Below, in pieces: positions 1-7,430 of a stretch of DNA of 64,000 nt. Under the pieces are notes generated by a model. That model made no database searches. It was given only the letters and a program-made list of their open reading frames with translations, and had not been told where the DNA came from. The position numbers were made by a program, and so were the translations under genes. The stretch lies in contig JAHCIQ010000005.1 of NCBI GenBank assembly GCA_026129135.1, positions 243,230 through 307,229 on the forward strand. Reading direction: 5' to 3'. Origin of the DNA: Cyanobacteria bacterium TGS_CYA1 (GTDB lineage Bacteria > Cyanobacteriota > Vampirovibrionia > Obscuribacterales > Obscuribacteraceae). The stretch's first letter is position 1. Every line of letters begins with the position of its first letter.

Positions 1-114
1 CTGAATTTCCGTAACTTTAGAGGTTAATTCACTTGATTGCTCATTTTCAACTGCCATTACAGGTGATGGCATTAACATAATCCAGGTAGTTAGGAGCAGC
101 AAGAGTCTTCGCAT
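1..114 (-). CDS. Secreted protein, N-terminal fragment (runs off window)
   Basis: The first 38 codons of a gene that continues beyond base 1. The translation opens with MRRLLLLLTTWIMLMPSPV followed by MAVENEQ, a clear Sec signal peptide (Arg-Arg, leucine-rich core, A-x-A-like end around residues 21-23). The ATG at 114 follows the stop of the upstream 145-residue gene by only three bases, so it is very probably the last visible member of the polysaccharide operon that starts near 4836. The mature part is too short to assign; about 15 polar residues are visible. Confidence 0.6.
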   Translation of the reverse strand, partial: MRRLLLLLTTWIMLMPSPVMAVENEQSSELTSKVTEIQ

Positions 115-117
115 AGC

Positions 118-555
118 TTACGGGCTCACGTAAAATGAAGTTCCGGTGACAACCTCGTTTTCATTGAAATTTACGTTAAGTTGACTCCCGTATTCAAAAC
201 TACTCCACTCTAGAAAATAGATCCACCAATTTGATTTGGCATCGCCACCTGACGGCACACCTATTTTTTCGCGAACATCTGCCTTTTTCAAACCTATCAA
301 TGTATTTCCCTTGACCAGTGCTACAGCCAAATATTCATAATTTGGAAAATATTTCCATAAATCTAACGCTCTATTGCCCCAGAAAATTTCCCAAGAGTTG
401 GGATTCCTGGTCATAACGTAACAGTCAGACGAAGGTTCGTTAGTCAAACCCACGAGAATGGTTGATGAACGGAATAAGCTAAAACAAAAATAGATGGCAA
501 AAACGCCCAAGGCAATTTTCCATAACTTGGATCGTTTTGTTTTTGCCATAATCAA
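118..555 (-). CDS. Hypothetical single-pass membrane protein, possibly BamE/SmpA-like
   Basis: 145 residues, not recognised as a named protein. A basic N-terminus (KTKRSKLWK) precedes one hydrophobic segment (about residues 13-32), so it is probably inner-membrane anchored with the rest outside. The C-terminal half has a pattern of the small SmpA/BamE-like fold: a short helix with GLKKADVREKIGVPSGG, then aromatic strands (WWIYFLEW) and a closing strand with F-x-E-N-E-V-V. That resemblance is weak and inferred. The gene lies nine bases downstream of the GT-C glycosyltransferase and three bases before the next gene, so it is in the same transcription unit. Confidence 0.55.
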   Translation of the reverse strand: MIMAKTKRSKLWKIALGVFAIYFCFSLFRSSTILVGLTNEPSSDCYVMTRNPNSWEIFWGNRALDLWKYFPNYEYLAVALVKGNTLIGLKKADVREKIGVPSGGDAKSNWWIYFLEWSSFEYGSQLNVNFNENEVVTGTSFYVSP

Positions 556-564
556 AATCCAGAA

Positions 565-2907
565 TTACGAATCCACAGCCACTACAATGTGGTCGCTCGC
601 CAAGCCGATCTTGTTGCCTTTCGCATCGATTCCGTAAGCGCGAACTTGATAGATTCCTACACTAGGAAACATTGAGCGCTCGATCTTCACGGTATCTATT
701 ATCTTAGCATCGATTGTTTTCATAATAAGCGCGCTGGGCGAAGAGGCTTGCGTGTTCTGGCTTTCGAAATATCTGTTTGGCTGCGCGATTTCAAGCACAA
801 CTTTAGTTGCGCCTGCCATTTTCTCTGCATTAACCGAAAGCTCTTTTGTGGCGTCTTCTTTACTCATGTGCAAATAGCCTTTGCTGCCCATGAATCCTGA
901 ATTCTCGAAGTCGAGCACGGGCATCAATTTTTCTTTCGATATCAGTTTTACTTTGTTTATCATCAGATGCGATTTGCGCGGAAATTGAATCGACATCTCG
1001 CGGCAAGTGCCACCAAGAGTCCATTGTGGCATGTTAGTCAAAGTGAAATAAAGAGTTTGCGTGCCAGACACAAGCGATGCGCAGGAGCTTACAGAGTCAT
1101 CGAAACTCGGAGCGAGATTATTGCGGAACAAAAGACATGCAGGACCTTTGGGTGTTTCACTTGCAAAGTTCGTCACTTCCATAGCCAGAACATCTGTCTT
1201 GAAACATGGAATCGAGACTGACATAAAGAGTTTAGGGCTCTTGCGTGTTTTTGATTCAAATTCAAGCGAGCCATCGGTATTCCATTTGCTTTGTGCATGC
1301 TCAACTGGATTGGCTTCCATGATGTCGCGCAAATCTTCGTTCTCGAAAGTTCTTTCGAAAGGAGTTTCATCGGCTGGAATTTCTACTTTAGAAAGCTTGC
1401 GGCTGTCCTGATTCCATCTGTAGATATTGACCTCGTTTCTAGCATTGAACAAAGAATGCTTGAGAAAACCAAATGGAATTATGGGCTCGTAATTTTCTAA
1501 CGCAAGACAGTTATGAATATCGCGGCAGAGCTGGGGCGACTTGGTCATGCCATCAAGCGCGTTACGACAAGCATATGCGCCATTTATATTGTCTGGAAGA
1601 GACAAAATCAAAACCTGAGGATCGTCTTTAATAGGTCCCGAATAAAGGGCGTTTAGCTCTTTGCGAATACTGTTGACTGTTTCGCCAGCGTCGACCCAGG
1701 CAGAATTGTTGAAGCAAAGACAGACTAGACTGAATATGGAAAATGCGCCGGCTATACGCCTTTTAGAACGTCCTAAAACCGGTGCGCTGATACATGCAAC
1801 AGCAAGTAAGATACTGAAGGCGGCAGAGGGCAAATAAGCAAGTCTGCTGCTTTGCAAATCGTCGCCGATAGTAAAGAGCTTGAATACCGGTGCAAATGCA
1901 ATCAGCAAAAACGAAATGCAAAAGAGAAGCAGCTTGCGCCAGCGCGCTGAGCTTATTGTCGTGTAAATTGCCGAACCCAACATAGGCAGCATAAAAACTA
2001 CCCAGATGACTTTCATCCATTTGGAATTCTCTACAATTGTTTTGTTGAGCGGAACCAGGAACATGTAAGCGCCTTGCCACCATTGTCTGAATTGCGCTTT
2101 CCAGTCGGTGGGAAGAAAAGAATTGTCGTAGCCGCCAACCACTGTTCCAAGTGCAAACGAACGCAGAGCAAGAAAAGCTACCAGAATGCCCCAGAGCAAT
2201 AGAACTGGCTTGAGGCGTGTTTTCCATTCTGATTTTGGAGTGGCGAAAAATTCAAAAGCGGTAATAACAATTGGCAGTGTGAATGCCATTTCTTTAGAGA
2301 AAAAGGCAAGTATCATACACGCGCACATTGTGACCAGCGTGCCAATTTCTTTCAGTTTGCGATATTCAAGATAAGCCCAGAAACTGAGCATGTAGAACGC
2401 CGTGGCAACTACATCTACACGACCGGTTATCCAGGAGACGGCTTCTGGGTGAAGGGGATAGACACCAAATATAGTGGCAGAGAAAGCAGGTACCCAGTTG
2501 CGAAGACTTTCTGGATCCATGCCATTTTTCAGCTCTCTCTCCGCTTCTTTTTTAGACGGGGAAACCAGCTCCTCAACTAATCCTTGAGCAACAAAATAGA
2601 CGCCTATTGTCGCTACTACATGAAAGACCAGATTGGTTATGTGAAAACCGATAGCGTTGGTCTTCCACAAAAAATAATCCCAGGAGAGAAAAACAGAAAT
2701 CAAAGGACGATAAAAAGCAGTGGTGGTCAATTGCAGCCACGAGGTATGAAAATTACGCAGAATTAGCTCTGGCTCGACCATTGCGCGCTTGAGCCAGATT
2801 AAGTGAACAAAGTCATCGCCCACAAAGAAATTGAACAGGATAGGACTGTAGGAAGCCGCTGTAATGAGGCAGATCAAACCAAGAACAAGTCCGCCTGCTC
2901 TGTTCAA
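565..2907 (-). CDS. GT-C fold membrane glycosyltransferase (PMT/GT39-like)
   Basis: 780 residues. The first half is polytopic, with about ten or more hydrophobic segments. An acidic pair, D31-D32 in FVGDDFVH, sits in the first extracytoplasmic loop, followed by a TAFYRPL stretch. This GDD-then-YRPL arrangement is typical of GT-C enzymes that use a lipid-linked sugar and transfer outside the membrane, such as TMTC/GT39-like proteins. The last 350 or so residues form a soluble, probably periplasmic domain with beta-rich sequence. It overlaps the upstream acyltransferase stop by four bases (translational coupling) and belongs to the polysaccharide or glycan operon. The substrate cannot be read from the sequence. 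Confidence 0.75.
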   Translation of the reverse strand: MNRAGGLVLGLICLITAASYSPILFNFFVGDDFVHLIWLKRAMVEPELILRNFHTSWLQLTTTAFYRPLISVFLSWDYFLWKTNAIGFHITNLVFHVVATIGVYFVAQGLVEELVSPSKKEAERELKNGMDPESLRNWVPAFSATIFGVYPLHPEAVSWITGRVDVVATAFYMLSFWAYLEYRKLKEIGTLVTMCACMILAFFSKEMAFTLPIVITAFEFFATPKSEWKTRLKPVLLLWGILVAFLALRSFALGTVVGGYDNSFLPTDWKAQFRQWWQGAYMFLVPLNKTIVENSKWMKVIWVVFMLPMLGSAIYTTISSARWRKLLLFCISFLLIAFAPVFKLFTIGDDLQSSRLAYLPSAAFSILLAVACISAPVLGRSKRRIAGAFSIFSLVCLCFNNSAWVDAGETVNSIRKELNALYSGPIKDDPQVLILSLPDNINGAYACRNALDGMTKSPQLCRDIHNCLALENYEPIIPFGFLKHSLFNARNEVNIYRWNQDSRKLSKVEIPADETPFERTFENEDLRDIMEANPVEHAQSKWNTDGSLEFESKTRKSPKLFMSVSIPCFKTDVLAMEVTNFASETPKGPACLLFRNNLAPSFDDSVSSCASLVSGTQTLYFTLTNMPQWTLGGTCREMSIQFPRKSHLMINKVKLISKEKLMPVLDFENSGFMGSKGYLHMSKEDATKELSVNAEKMAGATKVVLEIAQPNRYFESQNTQASSPSALIMKTIDAKIIDTVKIERSMFPSVGIYQVRAYGIDAKGNKIGLASDHIVVAVDS

Positions 2908-3668
2908 GATTCCAGCGCCACCTCGTAGGCCGGACGGTCCTCTAAATGGCAGCGAATTTCTTCGCGTTTTTTGATTTCTTTGGCAGGTGCGCCAATCAAA
3001 ACCATTCCCGGTTTGGTATTGCCAGTAACAACCGAAGCGCCTGCTATAACACAGTTTTTGGCGACTCTTACGCGTGGAAGTATGAGCACTTTGGCACCGA
3101 CTATGACACCACTTTCAAGATAGGGACCTTCGCGTCCTTTCTGACATGGCGGGTGCATGCTGTCAACGGTGCAAGACATCGGATAGAAGTGCACGTTGTC
3201 TTCGCAGGTGGTGTAAGTGGCGATAAATACATTGTTGTGAAAACGGCAGTTGTCGCCGATTTTGATTTCGCCGTCCGACTGCGAATTAGTGCCGAAGCTG
3301 CAATTCACTCCAAAATGGCTGTTCTCGCGGATAACGGCACGATGTCCGGTCTGAAATCCTTCGCCATAACTTGTATTGGCATACAGAATTGTGCCTGAGC
3401 GAATTACGCTTCTGGCTCCGATTTTGGTTGAAGGATTTTGATAGTCGGGGTCTTTTAGATAACCGTACAGACGTTCGCCGATGATGCATTGAGCGCCGAC
3501 ATAAGAGTCGTTGCCGATTTCTGCGTTTTCGTAGATTATTGCCTGAGCTTCGATTCGTACGTTGTCGCCGATTTTGGCACCATCATAAATGATGGCGCCT
3601 GGACCTATCGTGACCGAGCGACCAATGGACGCTTTGTCACTGACTACTGCCGACGGGGCGATACTCAT
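2904..3668 (-). CDS. Left-handed beta-helix (hexapeptide) sugar O/N-acyltransferase
   Basis: 254 residues made almost entirely of [LIV]-G-x-x-x-x repeats (MSIAPSAVVSDKASIGRSV, then IGDNVRIEAQAIIYENAEIG and so on), the signature of the LbH acyltransferase fold. A C-terminal GAPAKEIKKRE segment resembles the end of sugar acetyltransferases such as WbpD/PglD. The preceding gene encodes a DegT-type sugar aminotransferase, so the likely reaction is acylation of a UDP- or dTDP-amino sugar. The start lies one base after the aminotransferase stop, and the stop overlaps the next gene by four bases. The exact sugar and acyl donor are unknown. Confidence 0.85.
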   Translation of the reverse strand: MSIAPSAVVSDKASIGRSVTIGPGAIIYDGAKIGDNVRIEAQAIIYENAEIGNDSYVGAQCIIGERLYGYLKDPDYQNPSTKIGARSVIRSGTILYANTSYGEGFQTGHRAVIRENSHFGVNCSFGTNSQSDGEIKIGDNCRFHNNVFIATYTTCEDNVHFYPMSCTVDSMHPPCQKGREGPYLESGVIVGAKVLILPRVRVAKNCVIAGASVVTGNTKPGMVLIGAPAKEIKKREEIRCHLEDRPAYEVALES

Positions 3669-3669
3669 T

Positions 3670-4836
3670 TTATTTGTTGGTGACGACTGGAGTTGCCACT
3701 GGTGAAACAGTCGTGACTTCTAACATCACTTCTTGCACCGCGCGTGCCACTGTCATAGCCTGGCTATCAGTGAGTTCGGGATACATTGGAAGGGAAAGAA
3801 CCTCAGCTGCAGCTTTTTCTGCAAGTGGGAAATCGCCCAGTTTGTAGCCCAGATCGAACGCTTTTTGGGTGTGCAGTGGAACTGGGTAATAACACATCGA
3901 ACCAATGCCGCGTTTTTTCAAACTGTCTATCAAGTGCTGACGACCGTGGGCAACGCGAATTGTGTATTGGTGCCATACATGTGTAACGCCTGATTCTGCG
4001 GTTGGAATGTACGGTGTCTGAACATTGGGGCAATCTTTCAAGCATTCGTTATAGAGTGTGGCAATCTGATTGCGGCGGTCGTTCCATTTTTTGAGGAAGC
4101 TTACTTTAGACATCAAGACGGCGGCTTGAATTTCATCAAGACGGCTGTTGACACCAAGTTCGTCGTGATAATAACGCTCGACCGAACCGTGAGCACGAAT
4201 GGTTTTGACGCGCTTCGCTAGAGCTTCGTCGTTTGCTACTACCATACCGGCATCGCCGGCGGCACCAAGATTCTTGGTTGGGTAAAAGCTGATGCAAGCC
4301 AGGTCACCGTAGCTGCCGGTTGGTTTTCCAGCGACTGTAGCGCCTATGCCTTGAGCGTTGTCTTCGACCACGCGCAAATTGTGTTTCTTGGCGATTTCCA
4401 TAATCGCGGGCATATTGCAGGGCATACCGTAGAGGTGCACCGGCAGTAGTACTTTGGTTTTAGGGGTAATTGCCGCTTCGATTTTGGTTACATCTATATT
4501 GAAGGTAACGGGGTCGATGTCGACGAATACTGGTTTGCCACCGCGAAGGAGAATCGCTTCGACCGTAGCTGCAAAGGTGAATGGGGTGGTGATTACTTCG
4601 TCACCGGCACTGATATCGAGTGCCATCATGGCTAGAACCAGGGCATCGGTGCCGTTTGCTACGCCGATTCCGTATTTGGCATCGCAGATGGCGGCAACTT
4701 CGTTTTCGAGCCTTGTGCCATACTCACCTAAAATGTAGTGTCCGCTTCTCAAAACATTGAGGACGTTCTGCTCCAAAACGGATTGGACCTCTTTATACTG
4801 GTCCACCAAATTGAGCACTGGAATATTTGTCACCAT
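3670..4836 (-). CDS. DegT/DnrJ/EryC1-family PLP-dependent sugar aminotransferase
   Basis: 388 residues from the chosen start (MVTNIPVLNL). It carries the family hallmarks: VANGTDAL (phosphate binding), PVHLYGMPCNM, VVEDNAQGIGA and the PLP-lysine segment FYPTKNLGAAGDAG, with K188 the expected Schiff-base lysine. These enzymes transaminate keto-sugar nucleotides to amino sugars for O-antigen, capsule or glycoprotein glycans. The ATG at 4836 has an upstream AAGGAA; an in-frame ATG at 4893 would add 19 residues but has no ribosome-binding site and lies outside the conserved part. It is first in the operon, followed after one base by the acyltransferase expected to act next. Confidence 0.9.
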   Translation of the reverse strand: MVTNIPVLNLVDQYKEVQSVLEQNVLNVLRSGHYILGEYGTRLENEVAAICDAKYGIGVANGTDALVLAMMALDISAGDEVITTPFTFAATVEAILLRGGKPVFVDIDPVTFNIDVTKIEAAITPKTKVLLPVHLYGMPCNMPAIMEIAKKHNLRVVEDNAQGIGATVAGKPTGSYGDLACISFYPTKNLGAAGDAGMVVANDEALAKRVKTIRAHGSVERYYHDELGVNSRLDEIQAAVLMSKVSFLKKWNDRRNQIATLYNECLKDCPNVQTPYIPTAESGVTHVWHQYTIRVAHGRQHLIDSLKKRGIGSMCYYPVPLHTQKAFDLGYKLGDFPLAEKAAAEVLSLPMYPELTDSQAMTVARAVQEVMLEVTTVSPVATPVVTNK

Positions 4837-5012
4837 AAGTGCTTTGGGATTCCTTTTTGACGGGATAACGAATGTCCGCAGTGTACCTGACATGCTTGCA
4901 GGTCTAAAAGGGGAGAATTATAAGGTTTCTCAAGAGCATATCTTATCGATATTTAAGAATCGCCGAATAATCATGCGATTGATAGCTCGCGACTCATTAA
5001 CAAAAAATCAGA

Positions 5013-5039
5013 AAAGGGGACGCATTAAGCATCCCCTTT
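5013..5039 (-). terminator. Rho-independent terminator after the RHH gene
   Basis: A stem of AAAGGGGA(C)GC paired with GC(A)TCCCCTTT, with one mismatch and an ATTAA loop. T-runs follow on both strands: TTTTCTGATTTTTTG on the minus side, ACTTTTT on the plus side. It lies about 26 bases beyond the stop of the minus-strand gene ending at 5066 and may act in both directions. Confidence 0.7.
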
Positions 5040-5065
5040 ACTTTTTAAGCGATTACTTTTTCAGA

Positions 5066-5377
5066 TTAGCGTTTGCCAGGTGTGGCTACGGTTCTTGAAA
5101 GAGCGTTGGTGACGAAGAGGTTCAAGCTTACGCCTTCTCTTTCGGCACGAGCCACAAGGGCTTGGTGAAGGGAGCGAGGCAGGCGAACGGTAAATTTGCC
5201 GCTATAGCTCATGTACTCGTCGCTTCCAGCTTTGGCGCGGGCTGCTGTACGCACAGTTTTCACTGGCTTTTTAGCTTTTGCCATGCTGTGTGAGGGTTTC
5301 TTAGCGGCTGGTGCCTTAGCCTTGGCGGCTTTTTTGGCGGAACCGGCTTTGGATCCCTTTTTCTTTGCTGCTACCAT
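5066..5377 (-). CDS. Ribbon-helix-helix (HicB/Arc-like) DNA-binding protein with Lys/Ala-rich histone-like tail
   Basis: 103 residues. The start at 5377 has an ideal ribosome-binding site (AAGGAG, six bases before ATG). Residues 1 to about 50 are almost only K, A, P, S and G, with AAKKKGSKAGSAKKAAKAKA-type repeats resembling histone H1 or HctA tails. Residues 55-95 read YSGKFTVRLPRSLHQALVAR then EGVSLNLFVTNALSR, the strand-helix-helix pattern of HicB-type RHH antitoxins. No HicA toxin gene is adjacent, so it is more plausibly a chromatin-like or transcription factor than half of a toxin-antitoxin pair. It is monocistronic, with a terminator directly after it. Confidence 0.7.
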   Translation of the reverse strand: MVAAKKKGSKAGSAKKAAKAKAPAAKKPSHSMAKAKKPVKTVRTAARAKAGSDEYMSYSGKFTVRLPRSLHQALVARAEREGVSLNLFVTNALSRTVATPGKR

Positions 5378-5763
5378 GTTGTTCTCCTTGTTCAGTGAGG
5401 ATAAACGTCTAACTGAGATTGTTGTTGTTGGTTCCAGACGTTTTTTTGAGTGAAGTTCGACGCTAGTAAGTTCGGAGGATTCAAAACTACGATGCGTCAC
5501 TGCATTCGATGGCTAACCTAATACCACTCCAGGTGGCATAGTAATTGTACCTCCACTATTTATATTTTATGCATACGGCGGATATACATTTTTCTACCGA
5601 GGTTATAGATGAGGCACCACCTCATGCCATGCGGAAAAGCGCAAACGCGCTCTACACGTGGTGTCACACCATTTTTGATGGCTGGTATCATGGTGGTGGC
5701 TGGTGGCAAATGTTTAAGTAAAGTAACCTGGAAAAGCAAAATGCCGGGAGGTTTTAGGTAATT
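5378..5763. other. 386-bp intergenic region between divergent genes
   Basis: No credible coding sequence. It must hold promoters for the RHH gene (minus) and the heptosyltransferase (plus). Two small dyads are visible: ATGAGG-CACCA-CCTCAT at 5609-5625, and TGGTG-TCA-CACCA followed by TTTTT at 5659-5676. Neither is strong enough to name. A GGGAGG at 5746-5751 and an AGG at 5756 precede the TTG start at 5764. Confidence 0.4.
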
Positions 5764-6945
5764 TTGAAGGTCTTGATTATCAGACTTAGCGCTCTTGGAG
5801 ACGTGGTGCACACGCTTCCAGCCGCTGCCAGAATAAAATCCGGTCTGATTGAAGCAGGTTTTGCTGACACCACCCTCAGTTGGCTGGTCGAACCTCCAAA
5901 CAAGGACCTGCTGGTCAATAACGACCTTGTGGATGAGGTTATTCTCTTCCCCAAAAAAGCTTTGAAAGCGAAAATCACCTCTCCTGATAAATGGGGAGAG
6001 TCGATTTCTCTCTTTTCTCAATTTGCCTCAGAACTCAAACAGAGACGCTTCGACGCGGTTATCGACTTTCAAGGACTTTTGAAAAGTAGTATTCCAGGAT
6101 ACATTTCTGGCTCCAAAATAAGAATTGGATACTCAAAAGTGAAAGAGTTTTCCCACCTCTTTTTGACTCACAAGCTTTATATCGAAGATTATTTTGCCGA
6201 AGGGACACACATAATCAATCGTCATCTTTTGCTTGCCGATCTTGCAGTGAGAGTTCTTACAGACAAGTACAAAACCCTCGATCAGATTGCAGCATCTGCC
6301 AAGCTTTCTGAAAGAGTGCTCCAAGGGGGCGCCACCGCCGCCGATACGCCCGAACTGGTGGCAAATTTTCCGCTACCACGGCCGGAGGCATCGGTTTATG
6401 ATCGTTTTGGGCAAATGTTGCCTACAAAACAAAATAAGCTACCGAGGGTGGTATTGATACCAGGTACCACCTGGGACACCAAGATTTGGGCACCAGAAAA
6501 ATGGTCGAAACTTGGTCAGGAACTAATTAAAGCAAGTGATACTAGGCCCGGTGCAGAGATTGTCATCGTGGGTGGTGATAGCGAAGCGAACGTAAACGCT
6601 TCCATATTTCAATATATAAGGAATGCAGGGGCGAGTGTGGTCGATTTGACCGGAAAGACTTCACTGGTGGACCTTATAGCCCTTTTTGAAGGCTCGGACC
6701 TGGTAATCGGGGGCGATACCGGTCCTATGCACCTGGCTTGTGCCACCAGGCATCCAAAAGTGCTCGCCATTTTTGGTGCCACCCCTTCAAAAAGAAATGG
6801 ACCATATGGAGATGGTAATCAGGCTCTTGCCTTAAATCTTTCTTGCCAGCCTTGCAACCAGATGAAATGCCCGCTCAACACTACCGCCTGTCTGCAAGAT
6901 ATGAGCGTTGATTATGTTCTATCTGAAGCGCTCAAAATGCTTTAA
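5764..6945 (+). CDS. Glycosyltransferase family 9 (ADP-heptose:LPS heptosyltransferase-like)
   Basis: 393 residues starting at TTG. The N-terminus MKVLIIRLSALGDVVHTLPA is the canonical GT9/WaaC-WaaF opening with its nucleotide-loop glycine. Further marks are DAVIDFQGLLKS, VLIPGTTWDTKIWAPEKW and IGGDTGPMHLA, the donor-binding region. Such enzymes add heptose to the LPS inner core at the cytoplasmic face, which implies an LPS-like outer membrane. The family usually measures 320-350 residues; the excess here is a linker near residues 170-220. The C-terminus holds three clustered cysteines (CQPCNQMKC). It stands alone and converges on ndk 15 bases away. Confidence 0.88.
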   Translation: MKVLIIRLSALGDVVHTLPAAARIKSGLIEAGFADTTLSWLVEPPNKDLLVNNDLVDEVILFPKKALKAKITSPDKWGESISLFSQFASELKQRRFDAVIDFQGLLKSSIPGYISGSKIRIGYSKVKEFSHLFLTHKLYIEDYFAEGTHIINRHLLLADLAVRVLTDKYKTLDQIAASAKLSERVLQGGATAADTPELVANFPLPRPEASVYDRFGQMLPTKQNKLPRVVLIPGTTWDTKIWAPEKWSKLGQELIKASDTRPGAEIVIVGGDSEANVNASIFQYIRNAGASVVDLTGKTSLVDLIALFEGSDLVIGGDTGPMHLACATRHPKVLAIFGATPSKRNGPYGDGNQALALNLSCQPCNQMKCPLNTTACLQDMSVDYVLSEALKML

Positions 6946-6960
6946 GCCGTCTTGCTTTAT

Positions 6961-7419
6961 CTATTCTGTAATCCAACAATCGTTGTTGCGATCCCAGCTC
7001 GATACCACTTCGTTATCTTTGAAGAAAATACCGATTTCGCGGGCTGCGCTTTCAGGACCGTCGGAACCATGGACGATATTACGGCCGATATCAAGAGCGA
7101 GGTCACCACGGATGCTACCTGTTGCAGCATTGGCTGGATTGGTGGCACCGATGACCTGACGGCAGGTAGCAATGGCGTTTTTGCCTTCCCATACCATTGC
7201 AACAATCGGTCCAGAGGTGATGAACTTAACCAGTCCATCGAAAAATGGTTTGCCTTTGTGCTCACCGTAATGGTTTTCAGCCATTTCGACAGGCACCTTC
7301 ATCAACTTCATTCCAGCTAATTTGAGACCTTTGCGCTCGAAGCGTGAAATAACTTCCGAAACGAGACCTCTTTGTACTCCGTCTGGCTTGATTGCTACGA
7401 AGGTTTTTTCAATAGACAC
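6961..7419 (-). CDS. ndk: Nucleoside-diphosphate kinase
   Basis: 152 residues, full length. It transfers the gamma-phosphate of ATP to NDPs through a phosphohistidine, expected at H117 in the diagnostic NIVHGSD motif. The conserved starts [13 protein letters not shown] and [11 protein letters not shown] and the C-terminal WITE are present. The gene lies 11 bases after the PcrA-like helicase stop on the same strand, so they are probably cotranscribed, which pairs nucleotide balance with DNA repair. Confidence 0.97.
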   Translation of the reverse strand: MSIEKTFVAIKPDGVQRGLVSEVISRFERKGLKLAGMKLMKVPVEMAENHYGEHKGKPFFDGLVKFITSGPIVAMVWEGKNAIATCRQVIGATNPANAATGSIRGDLALDIGRNIVHGSDGPESAAREIGIFFKDNEVVSSWDRNNDCWITE

Positions 7420-7430
7420 CGTTTTTCTCC

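Noticed and set aside
5066..5377. HicAB toxin-antitoxin module
   Set aside because: No HicA-like reading frame on either side; the neighbour regions are non-coding.
5560..6021. Possible minus-strand gene of 153 codons
   Set aside because: It overlaps the heptosyltransferase N-terminus on the opposite strand, with no family pattern or start signal.
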